DNA of 64,000 nucleotides from the NCBI GenBank assembly GCA_016716505.1, contig JADJWF010000011.1, forward strand, positions 62,001 to 126,000, read 5' to 3'. The DNA comes from Verrucomicrobiota bacterium. GTDB lineage: Bacteria; Verrucomicrobiota; Verrucomicrobiia; Limisphaerales; J093. Below the pieces are notes generated by a model. That model made no database searches, was not told where the DNA came from, and saw only the letters and a program-made list of their open reading frames with translations. Shown one piece after another: positions 37,702 to 46,741 of the stretch. A program made the translations under genes and the position numbers. The stretch's first letter is position 1. Each line of letters starts with the position of its first letter.

Positions 37702-38793
37702 TTAGTCCCTCATTTCCGCCAGCGTGCGATGGATCCATTCGTCGGGGACCGCCTGGCCCCAGACCACTTCGCCGATCCGCCGGGCCAGCACGAACTTGAC
37801 CTCGCCGCCGCTGACCTTCTTGTCCAACCGCATTGCGGCGAGCAACGCTGCCTCCTGCGCGGCATTCAGGCGGATCGTCGTTGGCAGGCCCACCCGCGCG
37901 AAAAGCTCCCGCACCCGCTCGACCTCCTTTTGCGAAAGCCCCAGCAAGGCAGCGGACAGCCGCGCCGCCGCGACCTGCCCGATTGAAATCGCCTCGCCGT
38001 GCAGGAAGCGTCCGTAGCGTGAAATCGCCTCCAGCGCGTGGCCGATCGTGTGGCCGAAGTTGAGGATCGCCCGCAGGCCCGATTCGGTTTCGTCCTGACC
38101 CACCACGTCAGCCTTGATCTGGCAGCACCGCGTGACGACCGAGGCGAGCGTTTCAGGATCACGCGCCAGCACGCCGTCCAGGTCGCGCTCCAAGCGCCGG
38201 AAGAGGGCGGCGTCGTAAATGATGCCGTACTTGATGACCTCGGCCAGACCGGCGCGATACTCACGCTCCGGCAGCGTGCGCAGCGTCTCCAGATCGCACA
38301 GCACCAGGCGCGGCTGATGAAACGCGCCGACCAGATTCTTCCCGGCGCGCAGGTTCACCCCCACCTTGCCCCCCACCGAACTGTCCACCTGCGCCAGCAG
38401 CGTGGTGGGCACCTGCACGAAAGCGATGCCGCGCAGATACGTGGCCGCCACGAACCCGGCCAAGTCACCCACCACGCCGCCGCCGAGCGCGACGATAAAC
38501 GAGCGGCGCTCGAGTCGCGCGGCGGCCAGTTGATCGTAGCAGCGCTGGACCGTGGCCAGGCTCTTTGCCGTTTCGCCAGCGGGCACGGTGATCACCAAAG
38601 GGTGAAAACCAGCCGCCTCGAGAGCTGATTGTGCCGGGGCGGCATACCGGGGCCCGACGTTCGCGTCGGTGATGATCGCGCAGCGCCGGCCAGGCTTGAG
38701 CCGGGCGCATTGCTCCCCAAGCCCGCCCAGCAGGCCGGCGCCGATTCGGATGGAATAACTGCGTTCCCCCAAGGGGACCTTGACGAGGCGCAT
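37702..38793 (-). CDS. aroB: 3-dehydroquinate synthase
   Basis: Second step of the shikimate pathway: DAHP to 3-dehydroquinate, with NAD and a divalent metal. The 363-aa product is of normal length when started at ATG 38793 (MRLVKVPLGERSYSIRIGAG). The NAD-binding motif is ALGGGVVGDLAGFVAATYLR. The next motif is PTTLLAQVDSSVGGKVGVN. Metal ligands are expected in AEVIKYG, NFGHTIGHALE and LHGEAISIG. It is the first gene of a two-gene operon with the unknown gene that follows at 1 nt. The upstream region is the long non-coding stretch 38794-39279. Confidence 0.95.
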   Translation of the reverse strand: MRLVKVPLGERSYSIRIGAGLLGGLGEQCARLKPGRRCAIITDANVGPRYAAPAQSALEAAGFHPLVITVPAGETAKSLATVQRCYDQLAAARLERRSFIVALGGGVVGDLAGFVAATYLRGIAFVQVPTTLLAQVDSSVGGKVGVNLRAGKNLVGAFHQPRLVLCDLETLRTLPEREYRAGLAEVIKYGIIYDAALFRRLERDLDGVLARDPETLASVVTRCCQIKADVVGQDETESGLRAILNFGHTIGHALEAISRYGRFLHGEAISIGQVAAARLSAALLGLSQKEVERVRELFARVGLPTTIRLNAAQEAALLAAMRLDKKVSGGEVKFVLARRIGEVVWGQAVPDEWIHRTLAEMRD

Positions 38794-39279
38794 CGCGGGG
38801 ACTGTAAGCAAAGGCGGGATTGAGTCAAAGCCGCGCCCGCGCCGCCGAACGAAGGTCCTCAGTCAGGAAGATGCCAATAACGTTGACGATTGTCGGAGTG
38901 GCGGAGAGCGCCGGGCAGGCGATGCCAGAGAAGTCGGGCCAGGTCGGGCAGACGCCGCCGGGGTTGACCGGCAGGTGATTTCAGTCCAGGCGCACGGAAA
39001 GCGCACGGAATCCAATGGACCACGATGTCCCGGCCCCAGAGCGCTCGTCAGGATTGGCACCGATGAGGACGCCAGATTGAACGGATTGCCCGACTCGCAA
39101 ACCGCGGCTGCGGCTCCTGGAAAAATGCCCGGCCGTCACGGCGGGAGAATCATTGGCTGTCGAAGACCGCGGATTTCGCCGCGCCCTGAGCCCAACCGAC
39201 CGCGGAGCCTGCGGACAGACTCCGTGCCCCGACTGAAATTCGGTTTGCGAGGGCTCGGCCCGATTGCCATTCTGCTCAA
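38794..39279. other. 486-nt intergenic region between divergent genes
   Basis: I see no credible gene here. The only long open frame across it has no recognisable composition or motif. The stretch must hold the promoters of aroB (minus) and of the helical-repeat gene (plus), but no convincing -35/-10 pair or hairpin stands out. A small inverted repeat around 39202-39226 (cggag...ctccg) is too weak to call. Confidence 0.4.
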
Positions 39280-40485
39280 GTGCAACGCCGGGCGTGGGTT
39301 GGATTACTGGCTGCGTCGGTCATCGTGAACATCATGTTGGCCGTCGCGTGGCTCCGCTCCACCCCGGTGGAGCGGCCGCAGCGGCCGACCATCAACGTCT
39401 TCCGGCCGGTCGTCACCAACGTGCTGCGCCCGATCCGCACCAACTTGGTGATCCAGCCGCGGCTGCTGACATGGTCGGACCTCGAGTCCACCAACTATTC
39501 GATCTACATCGCCAATCTGCGGGGGATCGGCTGCCCGGAGGAAACCGTGCGCGACATCATCGTGGCCGATGTCAACCAGCTTTTCTCCGCGCGTCGCAAC
39601 GCCGAGGTCACGCTGCCCTCGCAGCAATGGTGGCGGACGGAGCCGGATCCGGAGGTGGCCGCCGCCGCCCGGGCAAAGCTCGCGGCTCTGGATGAGGAGC
39701 GCCGGCAGTTGTTGACCCAGTTGCTCGGGCCCGGCTGGGACAGCGAAGGCCGGCATTTCGAGCCGCCGCAGCCATTTCCGGCACTGGATGGTCCGTTGCT
39801 GGGTAGCCTGTCATCCGAGACCAAGGCGGCCGTCCACAGCGTGGAAGCCGCTCGTCGGGCCGCCCTTCGCGAGTTGCATGAAACCGCCGCGCGGGAGGGG
39901 CGGTCGCCGAGTGCGCGCGAACTGGCCGCGATCGAGCAGGCCGCGCGGGCAAAACTGGCCGAACTCCTCGGGCCGGCGGAACTCGAGGAATACTCGCTCC
40001 GCTATTCGCCGCAGGCCGACCGGCTGCGCGAGCAACTCCGCGACTTCGAGCCGACGGCTGAGGAATTCCGCGCGCTTTTCCGGGCGACGGAGCCAATCGA
40101 GAGCGAACTGGCGCAACTGTCGGAACAGACGGACGCGGCGAGCGTCTTGCGCCGCCGCGAACTGGAGGCCCGGCGGGAGGCGGTGGTTCGCGAAGCGCTG
40201 GGGCAGGAACGTTTCGCCTATCACCAGTTGACCCGACAGCCGGGATTTCTGGAGGCCCGCGACACCGCCTTGAAGCTGGGCGTCGGCGCGGAAGCCGTCC
40301 TGCCGCTGTATCAGATCAACCTGGCAGCCAGCGAAGAAACCCAACGCGTGCTCGCGGACCCCTCGCTGACGCAGGAGGAGCAAACCCAGCAGTTGGCCCT
40401 GCTGGAGGCCCAGCGCCTGGACACCCTCCGCCGGGTGCTCGGTGAGGAGGCCTTCCGGCGCCTGCAACAACAGCGCGCCCAGTAG
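39280..40485 (+). CDS. Membrane-anchored helical-repeat protein upstream of gsp genes
   Basis: Unknown, 401 aa. GTG 39280 gives MQRRAWVGLLAASVIVNIML, a signal anchor. The rest is Glu/Arg/Gln-rich and helical. Four related units can be aligned, each a helix ending in a leucine-glycine motif: LTQLLGPGW (about 144-153), LAELLGPAELEEY (226-238), VREALGQERFAYHQ (303-316) and LRRVLGEEAFRRLQ (383-396). The motif FEPTAEEFRALF (256-267) resembles proteins frequent in this phylum. It lies 54 nt ahead of gspF on the same strand, suggesting a link with the secretion genes, but this is unproven. Confidence 0.62.
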   Translation: MQRRAWVGLLAASVIVNIMLAVAWLRSTPVERPQRPTINVFRPVVTNVLRPIRTNLVIQPRLLTWSDLESTNYSIYIANLRGIGCPEETVRDIIVADVNQLFSARRNAEVTLPSQQWWRTEPDPEVAAAARAKLAALDEERRQLLTQLLGPGWDSEGRHFEPPQPFPALDGPLLGSLSSETKAAVHSVEAARRAALRELHETAAREGRSPSARELAAIEQAARAKLAELLGPAELEEYSLRYSPQADRLREQLRDFEPTAEEFRALFRATEPIESELAQLSEQTDAASVLRRRELEARREAVVREALGQERFAYHQLTRQPGFLEARDTALKLGVGAEAVLPLYQINLAASEETQRVLADPSLTQEEQTQQLALLEAQRLDTLRRVLGEEAFRRLQQQRAQ

Positions 40486-40539
40486 GCGCGAGGCGCGTGG
40501 GAAACTTTCGCGGCGCGGCGGTTTTTGGTACTCAAGCGC

Positions 40540-41808
40540 ATGGCGCAATTTTCATACAAGGCGCGGCGCCGCTCCGGGGAACTCGTGCAGGACGTCCTCG
40601 AAGCGGCGGATCGCAACGAGGCAGTCGCCCGGCTTCAACGGTCGGGGCTGGTGCCCATTTCGGTGGATGCCGGCCGCGGCACCGCCAAAGCGGACCGGAC
40701 CAATGGCCGCAGCAGCGCGGTGACCACAGCTCGGGCGACCTCCGCGCGCGGGCTGTTTGGACGACGGCGCAAGCCCAAGTTACAGGAACTCGCCACCTAC
40801 ACCCAGCAACTCACGAATCTGCTCAAGGCCGGGATGCCGCTTACGGGCGCGCTCAACAGCATGGCGAGCCTGGGCTCCAAGGGCATCCCGCCCGAGGTCA
40901 GCAAGCTGCTCCGGCAGGACGTCATGGAAGGCAAGAGCCTCTCCGACGCGATGGCGCGCCAGCCCAATATCTTCTCCGAGTTGCACGTGAACATGGTGCG
41001 GGCCGGGGAGCAGAGCGGCGCGCTGGTCGAAGTGCTGCAGCGCCTGGCCAGCCACTATGAGCGGTTTGCCGAGGTGCGTCACAAGTTCATCTCCGCCCTG
41101 ATCTACCCGGCGGTGGTTTCTTCCGTGGGCATCGTGATCGTGTTCTTCTTCATGACGGTGATGCTGCCCAAGTTCACGGCCATCTTCACCGAGATGAAGA
41201 CCGAGCTGCCCGCCTCGACCAAGCTCCTGATCGGCATCAGCCATTTCTTCGCGTTGTACTGGTGGACCATCCCGCTCGCCGCGCTGGCAGTCGGCATTCT
41301 CTACAACCGCTACAAGGCAACCGAGGCGGGCGCACGCGCTTTGGACCGGTTGAAGCTGCGGTTGCCGGTGCTGGGAAACATTTTCCAGTTGAACCTGTTC
41401 GCCCAGTTCGCGCGCACCCTCGGCACGCTTCTGCACAACGGCGTGCCCGTGTTGACAGCCCTGAAAATCACCGAGCAGGTGGTCCCGAACCGCGTGGTGC
41501 GCGAGGCCATCGCCCGCACCCGCGAGGAGGTCACCGACGGCAAGACGATCGCGCAGCCGCTGGCCCGCAGCCGGCTCTTCCCGCAGTTGATGATTGACCT
41601 CATCCGGATCGGCGAGGAGACGGGCGACGTGCCCGGCGCGCTGAACAACGTGGCGCAGACGTACGAGAACGAACTGTCCGTGGCGCTGCGGGTGATGACC
41701 AACCTCATCGAGCCGGTGATGATCATCGCCATGGCGCTGGGCGTGGGCTTCCTGCTCTTCAGCGTGCTCTCGGCGATGTTCCAGATCACGGCCAACATCG
41801 CGCGATGA
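40540..41808 (+). CDS. gspF: Type II secretion inner-membrane platform protein GspF
   Basis: A 422-aa platform protein of the type II secretion (or related pilus) machine. ATG 40540 gives MAQFSYKARRRSGELVQDVL, the normal family start. Two GspF domains follow. The first is ATYTQQLTNLLKAGMPLTGA and HVNMVRAGEQSGALVEVLQR. The second is FARTLGTLLHNGVPVLTALK and LIRIGEETGDVPGALNNVAQTY. Three transmembrane segments lie near 195-215, 235-255 and the C-terminus. An Ala/Arg/Ser-rich linker (44-78) is unusually long. It overlaps gspH by 4 nt. Confidence 0.94.
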   Translation: MAQFSYKARRRSGELVQDVLEAADRNEAVARLQRSGLVPISVDAGRGTAKADRTNGRSSAVTTARATSARGLFGRRRKPKLQELATYTQQLTNLLKAGMPLTGALNSMASLGSKGIPPEVSKLLRQDVMEGKSLSDAMARQPNIFSELHVNMVRAGEQSGALVEVLQRLASHYERFAEVRHKFISALIYPAVVSSVGIVIVFFFMTVMLPKFTAIFTEMKTELPASTKLLIGISHFFALYWWTIPLAALAVGILYNRYKATEAGARALDRLKLRLPVLGNIFQLNLFAQFARTLGTLLHNGVPVLTALKITEQVVPNRVVREAIARTREEVTDGKTIAQPLARSRLFPQLMIDLIRIGEETGDVPGALNNVAQTYENELSVALRVMTNLIEPVMIIAMALGVGFLLFSVLSAMFQITANIAR

Positions 41809-42395
41809 GCCGGGACGGTCGCCAGTTCGCGGGCGGCGCGAAGCGCGTGCTGCGGGGCTTCACCTTGATCGAGTTGCTGGTGGTGGTGGCGTTGATCGGT
41901 GTTTTCGTGACGGTGTCGCTGCCGCCGATGTTTTACGCGCTCAAGAAGAGCCCGATCCGCCAGGCCAGCAGCGATCTGGCCGAGGCGTGTCAGCGGGCGC
42001 GGATGCTGGCCATCATGAAGGGTCAAACCGCCGAGCTGGTGATCAACGCGGAGGACGGCATCATCGCCACGCAACTGGCCGGCGGGTTTGGGCCGCTGGG
42101 CGGAGCCCCGGAATCGGACGGCGCAGGCGAGTTGCTCGCCGACGGCGCGCCGGCGCCGGCCACGACCTCTCCCGAAACCCGACCATTCACTGCGCGTCTG
42201 CCGGAGAGCGTCGCCTTTCGCGAACTCCTCATCAACCGGCGCGACGTGATGGACTATGCCCAAGCCCGCGTGCGGTTTTACCCGAACGGTACGTGCGATG
42301 AGCTCTATGCCGTCCTGCTGTCCGAGTCCAATGAGGAACGCGTGATCCGGCTGGAGATGAGCACCGGCCGCGAAACCGTGGACATCATTCGATGA
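41805..42395 (+). CDS. gspH: Minor pseudopilin GspH-like
   Basis: A 196-aa prepilin-type protein. The cleavage site is RVLRG/FTLIELLVVVALIGV, with Gly18 before Phe19 and the conserved Glu at mature position 5 (Glu23). The membrane helix is followed by a beta-rich globular domain (CQRARMLAIMKGQTAELVIN and so on), typical of GspH. It is processed by a prepilin peptidase not in the window. It overlaps gspF and gspI by 4 nt each (ATGA). Confidence 0.86.
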   Translation: MSRDGRQFAGGAKRVLRGFTLIELLVVVALIGVFVTVSLPPMFYALKKSPIRQASSDLAEACQRARMLAIMKGQTAELVINAEDGIIATQLAGGFGPLGGAPESDGAGELLADGAPAPATTSPETRPFTARLPESVAFRELLINRRDVMDYAQARVRFYPNGTCDELYAVLLSESNEERVIRLEMSTGRETVDIIR

Positions 42396-42943
42396 TGTGC
42401 CTCCACTCACAGGCGAGTCGTGGTGAGCGCCGGGAAACCTCGGCCGGGCCGCAGCCGGCCACGCCGCAGCGCGGCTTGAATCCCCGGGCCGGACTGGCCG
42501 GCTTCCGCCCGGCCGCGGCGCGGCGGCAGGCCGCCTTCACCTTGCTGGAGGTGATGATCGCGCTGAGCATTTTCTTCGTCGCGGTCTTCGCCATCCTCAG
42601 CCTCGTCACCACCAATCTGAACATCGCCCGCGGGCTGACCCTGGGCGAAGTGGAGGTCGGCTCGGTGGCCGCGGAAATCGCCCAGACAAATGCCCTCGAG
42701 GAAGGCTCAATCTCGGGGGATTTCGGCGACGCCTATCCCGGCGCGTACTGGAATGCGGACGTGTCGCTCTGGCTCACCAATCAGGGCGCCATCGCCACCC
42801 AGCGTGGCGGCCCCGGATTGTACAAGGTGGACATCACCGTGGACTGGCCCCAGAACGGGGCGCAGCGACAGAAACAGGTCACGATCTTCCGCTACGTGAC
42901 CGGCTCGCCCCGGGCGACCCCCGCGCCCATCCCGCGACGATGA
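42392..42943 (+). CDS. gspI: Minor pseudopilin GspI-like with Ala at the cleavage site
   Basis: A 183-aa prepilin-type protein. The N-methylation motif is ARRQA/AFTLLEVMIALSIFFV: residue -1 is Ala48 where Gly is usual, Phe49 is mature +1 and Glu53 is +5. The leader of 48 residues is much longer than usual and Pro/Arg-rich; no in-frame start nearer the motif was found. The globular part is short, as in GspI. Position between gspH and gspJ with 4-nt overlaps supports the assignment. Confidence 0.82.
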   Translation: MMCLHSQASRGERRETSAGPQPATPQRGLNPRAGLAGFRPAAARRQAAFTLLEVMIALSIFFVAVFAILSLVTTNLNIARGLTLGEVEVGSVAAEIAQTNALEEGSISGDFGDAYPGAYWNADVSLWLTNQGAIATQRGGPGLYKVDITVDWPQNGAQRQKQVTIFRYVTGSPRATPAPIPRR

Positions 42944-43821
42944 TGCGAACCACTCCAAATCCCGGGTGTTCAGTCGCCGCCGGCCCAACGGGGAGACGCC
43001 GGTCTGCGGCCGGCAGTTTCCGCAGCCCGGCCCGACGGGCGTTCACGATCATCGAGCTGCTGCTCGCCATGGCCATCTTCTCGATGGTCATTCTGGCGAT
43101 CTACTCGACGTGGACGGCCATCCTCCGGGCGTCAAAGGTGGGTGCCGACGCGGCGGCGAACCTCCAGCGGGCCCGGGTCGCCGCGCGCGCCTTGCAGGAG
43201 GCGCTGGCTTCGGCGGTGATGTTTCAAGCCAACCAGGGACTCTACTCCTTCGAGGCGGATACCAGCGGCCAGTTCGCGGCGTTGAGTTTTGTCGCGCGCC
43301 TGCCGATGTCCTACCTCGGCGGGGGCTACTTCGGGGATCAGGTGGTGCGCCGGGTGACGTTCACGGTGGAGCCGGACGCTGCGGGCGTGCCGCAACTGCT
43401 GCTGACCCAGCAGCCCGTCTTGCAAACCAACATTGCCCAGGGCGAAGCCTACACGCTGGCGCTGGCCCGCGAGGTGAACATGTTCGCCCTCGAGTTCTTC
43501 GATCCCCGTTCCCGCGAAGGCTGGATCACCGAGTGGACGCTGACGAATCAGATGCCCAGGCAGGTGCGGTTTGCGCTGGCCTTCGGCAAGCCCGCAGGCA
43601 GCGCGATTGACCCGCGCGATGTCACGGTGCGCACCGTGGACATCCCGTCCAGTCCGGTGCCGATCGTGGTCCAGGGTACTCCGGCCGCGCCGGCGGCGCC
43701 GGTGGGCGCGGTGGGCACTCCCGCGCGACCGAATCCAGCCCAGCCGCCGGGGGCAGTCGTGCCCAACACTCCAGGGGCTGGCTTCGATCCGCGCTGGCGG
43801 CCGGGAGGAGGTGGCGGATGA
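42940..43821 (+). CDS. gspJ: Minor pseudopilin GspJ-like with Pro/Gly-rich tail
   Basis: A 293-aa prepilin-type protein. The motif is SPARRA/FTIIELLLAMAIF, with Ala34 at -1, Phe35 at +1 and Glu39 at +5. The beta-rich domain includes VEPDAAGVPQLLLTQQPVLQ, and VNMFALEFFDPRSREGWITE further on. After about residue 240 the chain becomes a low-complexity Ala/Pro/Gly tail ending in PRWRPGGGGG, which standard GspJ lacks. It overlaps both neighbours by 4 nt. Confidence 0.82.
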   Translation: MMRTTPNPGCSVAAGPTGRRRSAAGSFRSPARRAFTIIELLLAMAIFSMVILAIYSTWTAILRASKVGADAAANLQRARVAARALQEALASAVMFQANQGLYSFEADTSGQFAALSFVARLPMSYLGGGYFGDQVVRRVTFTVEPDAAGVPQLLLTQQPVLQTNIAQGEAYTLALAREVNMFALEFFDPRSREGWITEWTLTNQMPRQVRFALAFGKPAGSAIDPRDVTVRTVDIPSSPVPIVVQGTPAAPAAPVGAVGTPARPNPAQPPGAVVPNTPGAGFDPRWRPGGGGG

Positions 43822-44918
43822 TTGTTCGCGCGCATCACCGGCGGCCGGGATTCGTCCTCATCATCGTCCTGGTGATCGTGACGGTGCTGGGGTTGTTGGC
43901 GGGCAGTTTCGCGCTCTCAATGCGGGTCGAGGCCCGATTGGCGGGCAATTCGAGCATGGAGTCCGAGATGGAATGGCTGGGGCGCTCGGGCGTCGAGTAT
44001 GCCAAGTTCATCCTCGCCAACACGGGCGGGGGCAACCAAGCCGTCCATTCGCTCCGGCAAATCTGGGCCGGCGGCCCGGGTGATCCCGGCGAGACCAACG
44101 GCCCGCTGGCGGGCATCTCGCTCAAGGGCGTCGAGTGTCCGCCCGGGGTCTTCTCGATCACGATTACCGACCTCGACCGCCGCTTCAACATCAACACCCT
44201 GGCCCGGATGCCCGAGGTCATGCGGCGCGAGATCATGGATCGGGCGTTGACCTTGATGGGCGTGAGCGGCACGGACATCGCCACCATCGCCGATTCGATT
44301 GGCGACTGGGTGGACCGGGACGACCTGCCTGGCCTGAGCGGCGCGGAGAGCGATTTCTACCTGACGCTCGAACCGGCTTACCTCGCCAAGAACGGACCGA
44401 TTGACGATCTCGCCGAGCTGTTGCTCGTCCAGGGCGTGACGCCGGGCATGTACTGGGGGCCGCGGGCGCAATGGCACACGGACCAGCTCTTCCGCCCCCG
44501 GCGCTCGCGGCGCGACCGCGAGGACCTGCCTGCGTACACCGCCGGCTTCGTGGACCTCTTCGCCGCCTTTGGCAGCGGGCGCGTCAACATCAATACCGCG
44601 CCCCCGGAGGTCATCCGGTTCGTGCTCGGGGTGGACGACGCGATCGCGGAGAACTTCCGACGGGCGAGGGCGGGATTCGACGGCGTGGAGGGCACCGAGG
44701 ATGACACGCCGTTTCCCAGTCCCGGCGCGGTGGCCGGCATGGTGCCCGGCATCAATCCGGCCGCGGCGGGCGTTCTGGGTACGCTGATCGGCGTGCAGAG
44801 CACGGTGTTCGAAGTGGTGGTGGACGCGCAGATCGGCAACTACCGTCGCCAGTTCACCGCGCTGCTGGCGCGGCCGGGCGGACGGGAAGTGCAGACCCTT
44901 CAGTTCAGTTGGCGGTAA
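43818..44918 (+). CDS. gspK: Type II secretion minor pseudopilin GspK
   Basis: A 366-aa protein, longer than the other pseudopilins as expected for GspK, which caps the pseudopilus tip. The site is HHRRPG/FVLIIVLVIVTVLG; the Glu at mature +5 is replaced by Ile16, a known GspK feature. The large helical insert has ITDLDRRFNINTLARM, DSIGDWVDRDDLPGLSGAES and GRVNINTAPPEVIRFVLGV, the helix-hairpin-helix-like GspK core. It is the last gene of the operon; gspC, D, E, G, L and M are not in the window. Confidence 0.9.
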   Translation: MIVRAHHRRPGFVLIIVLVIVTVLGLLAGSFALSMRVEARLAGNSSMESEMEWLGRSGVEYAKFILANTGGGNQAVHSLRQIWAGGPGDPGETNGPLAGISLKGVECPPGVFSITITDLDRRFNINTLARMPEVMRREIMDRALTLMGVSGTDIATIADSIGDWVDRDDLPGLSGAESDFYLTLEPAYLAKNGPIDDLAELLLVQGVTPGMYWGPRAQWHTDQLFRPRRSRRDREDLPAYTAGFVDLFAAFGSGRVNINTAPPEVIRFVLGVDDAIAENFRRARAGFDGVEGTEDDTPFPSPGAVAGMVPGINPAAAGVLGTLIGVQSTVFEVVVDAQIGNYRRQFTALLARPGGREVQTLQFSWR

Positions 44919-45008
44919 CCACCAAGCAGACCGTCACCGCAGGGCCGACTTCGAGCCCGTGCCTTCTCTGCGCCGGCGCTGCTTCCCTCCCCGCCGCCGC
45001 GGGCCCCA

Positions 45009-46580
45009 CTACGGCTGCCGCCCCTTGCGGCCCTTGCCGTTGCCGCTGCTCAGGTGGCGGTTGACTGCGTTCAGGTAGGCGCGCGCGCTGGCTTCGATGA
45101 CGTCGGTGCTCGCGCCTTTGCCGGTCACCAGATCGGCAGCGCCGAAATCCACCTTCGCGGTAACCTCCCCGAGGGCGTCCTTGCCCTGGGACACCGCGCG
45201 CAGCGAGTACTCCATGAGCTTGCCGCTGACGCCGGTGATCCGATCAATGGCCTTCAGCGCAGCGTCCACCGGCCCGTCGCCAATCGCAGCGTCCTCGAAA
45301 CGCTCGGCCCCCGCCTTGCCCTTGGCGCGCTTCAGCCGCACGGTCGCCGTGGGCACCGTCTGGTTGCCGGAGGTGACGTTCAGGTACTCCAGCGCCCACG
45401 TCTCCGGCACCTCGGTCAGATGCCCCTCGACGAGCGCGGCCAGGTCGTCGTCATAGACGAACTTCTTCCGGTCTCCGATCTCCTTGAAGCGCGCGAAGAT
45501 CGCGTTCACGTCTTCGTCGGACATCTTGAAGCCCAGGTGCCGGAGCCGCACGCCGACGGCATTGCGCCCGCTGTGCTTGGTCAACGGCAGTTCGGTCTGC
45601 CCCCAGCCCACGTCTCGCGGGTCCATGATCTCGTAGGTTTCGCGCTTCTTGAGGATGCCGTCCTGGTGGATGCCCGCGCTGTGGGCGAAGGCGTTTTCGC
45701 CCACGATCGCCTTGTTCCGCTGCACGCTCAGGCCGCTCATGCGGGCAACCAGGCGCGAGGTCTTCACGATCTCGCGCGTTTGCACACCGCAGGCGTAGCC
45801 GGCGAAGAAATCGCCGCGGGTGCGCAGCGCCATGACGATTTCCTCGAGCGAGGCGTTGCCCGCGCGTTCGCCGATGCCGTTAACGGTGCATTCGACCTGC
45901 CGCGCTCCGTTGCGAATCGCCGCGAGCGAGTTGGCCACGGCGAGGCCGAGGTCGTTGTGGCAGTGAACACTGATCACCGCCTTGCCCGTCCGGAACTCGT
46001 CAACGGATTCGTGCAGGTGGCGGATGAGCGCGCCGAACTGGTCGGGCACGGCCCAGCCGACGGTGTCCGGGATGTTCACCGTGGTGGCGCCGGCGGCCAC
46101 GACGGCCCGGCACACCTCGACGAGGAAGTCCGGCTCAGTGCGGGACCCATCCTCCGGCGAGAATTCCACGTTGCTCACGTACCCGCGGGCCCGCTTCACC
46201 CCTTCCACGGCGAGGCGGAGGATTTCGTGGCGCGCCTTGCCGAGCTTGAACTCGCGATGGATCTTGGAAGTCGCCAGGAAGACATGGATGCGCCCCCGCT
46301 TGCCGGCCGGTCGCACCGCCTCGCCCGCCGCGTCTATGTCCTTCGGCACGCACCGCGCCAGGCCGCAAATTACGGGCCCCTTGACCTCGCGCGCGATGGT
46401 CTTCACGGCCGCGAAATCCCCTTCGCTGATCACGGGGAATCCGGCCTCGATCACGTCCACTTTCAGCCGGGCAAGCTGCCGCGCCACTTCGAGCTTCTCG
46501 CGGAGGTTCATCGAGGCGCCAGGGCATTGCTCGCCGTCGCGGAGCGTGGTGTCAAAGATCGTGATCGAGGTCGTTTTCAT
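45009..46580 (-). CDS. leuA: 2-isopropylmalate synthase
   Basis: First committed step of leucine synthesis: acetyl-CoA plus 2-oxoisovalerate to 2-isopropylmalate. The 523-aa product starts at ATG 46580 (MKTTSITIFDTTLRDGEQCP). Features are the DTTLRDGEQ metal/substrate motif, the HxH metal site in VISVHCHNDLGLAVANSLAA, ECTVNGIGERAGNASLEE, and HSAGIHQDG. A complete C-terminal regulatory domain, the leucine feedback site in the family, begins near residue 390. The upstream region contains a short Leu-rich ORF and competing hairpins, consistent with attenuation by leucine supply. Confidence 0.95.
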   Translation of the reverse strand: MKTTSITIFDTTLRDGEQCPGASMNLREKLEVARQLARLKVDVIEAGFPVISEGDFAAVKTIAREVKGPVICGLARCVPKDIDAAGEAVRPAGKRGRIHVFLATSKIHREFKLGKARHEILRLAVEGVKRARGYVSNVEFSPEDGSRTEPDFLVEVCRAVVAAGATTVNIPDTVGWAVPDQFGALIRHLHESVDEFRTGKAVISVHCHNDLGLAVANSLAAIRNGARQVECTVNGIGERAGNASLEEIVMALRTRGDFFAGYACGVQTREIVKTSRLVARMSGLSVQRNKAIVGENAFAHSAGIHQDGILKKRETYEIMDPRDVGWGQTELPLTKHSGRNAVGVRLRHLGFKMSDEDVNAIFARFKEIGDRKKFVYDDDLAALVEGHLTEVPETWALEYLNVTSGNQTVPTATVRLKRAKGKAGAERFEDAAIGDGPVDAALKAIDRITGVSGKLMEYSLRAVSQGKDALGEVTAKVDFGAADLVTGKGASTDVIEASARAYLNAVNRHLSSGNGKGRKGRQP

Positions 46581-46673
46581 CGGTTGCGTTATGGTGTTGT
46601 GTTGTTTCGGTTCGTGGCGCGATTCCCGGCAGGCGCCTTGCGCAGCGGCGGCGGCCGGGCTTCCAGAACGCGA

Positions 46674-46741
46674 AAGCCCCACCGCCGGGCGGGCAGTGGG
46701 GCTTCCAGAAATCCGTGATTCAGACCTAGACCCCGACCGCC
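46674..46741 (-). promoter_or_regulatory. Putative leucine attenuator upstream of leuA (competing hairpins)
   Basis: On the minus strand, a 9-bp perfect stem (46704-46696 with 46682-46674, aagccccac/gtggggctt, 13-nt loop) lies 93 nt upstream of the leuA ATG. Its 5' arm can instead pair with the end of the leader ORF. That alternative joins 46741-46730 to 46702-46692 in 11 pairs, two of them G-U, with one bulged C at 46735. The two structures exclude each other, as in classical terminator/antiterminator pairs. After the first stem only TTTCGCG follows, so a strong U tract is missing and the exit may not be a classical terminator. Confidence 0.42.

Noticed and set aside
38780..39328. 182-codon open frame spanning the aroB upstream region
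   Set aside because: It overlaps the aroB start and the next gene, has no homologous motif and an Arg-rich shadow-like composition.
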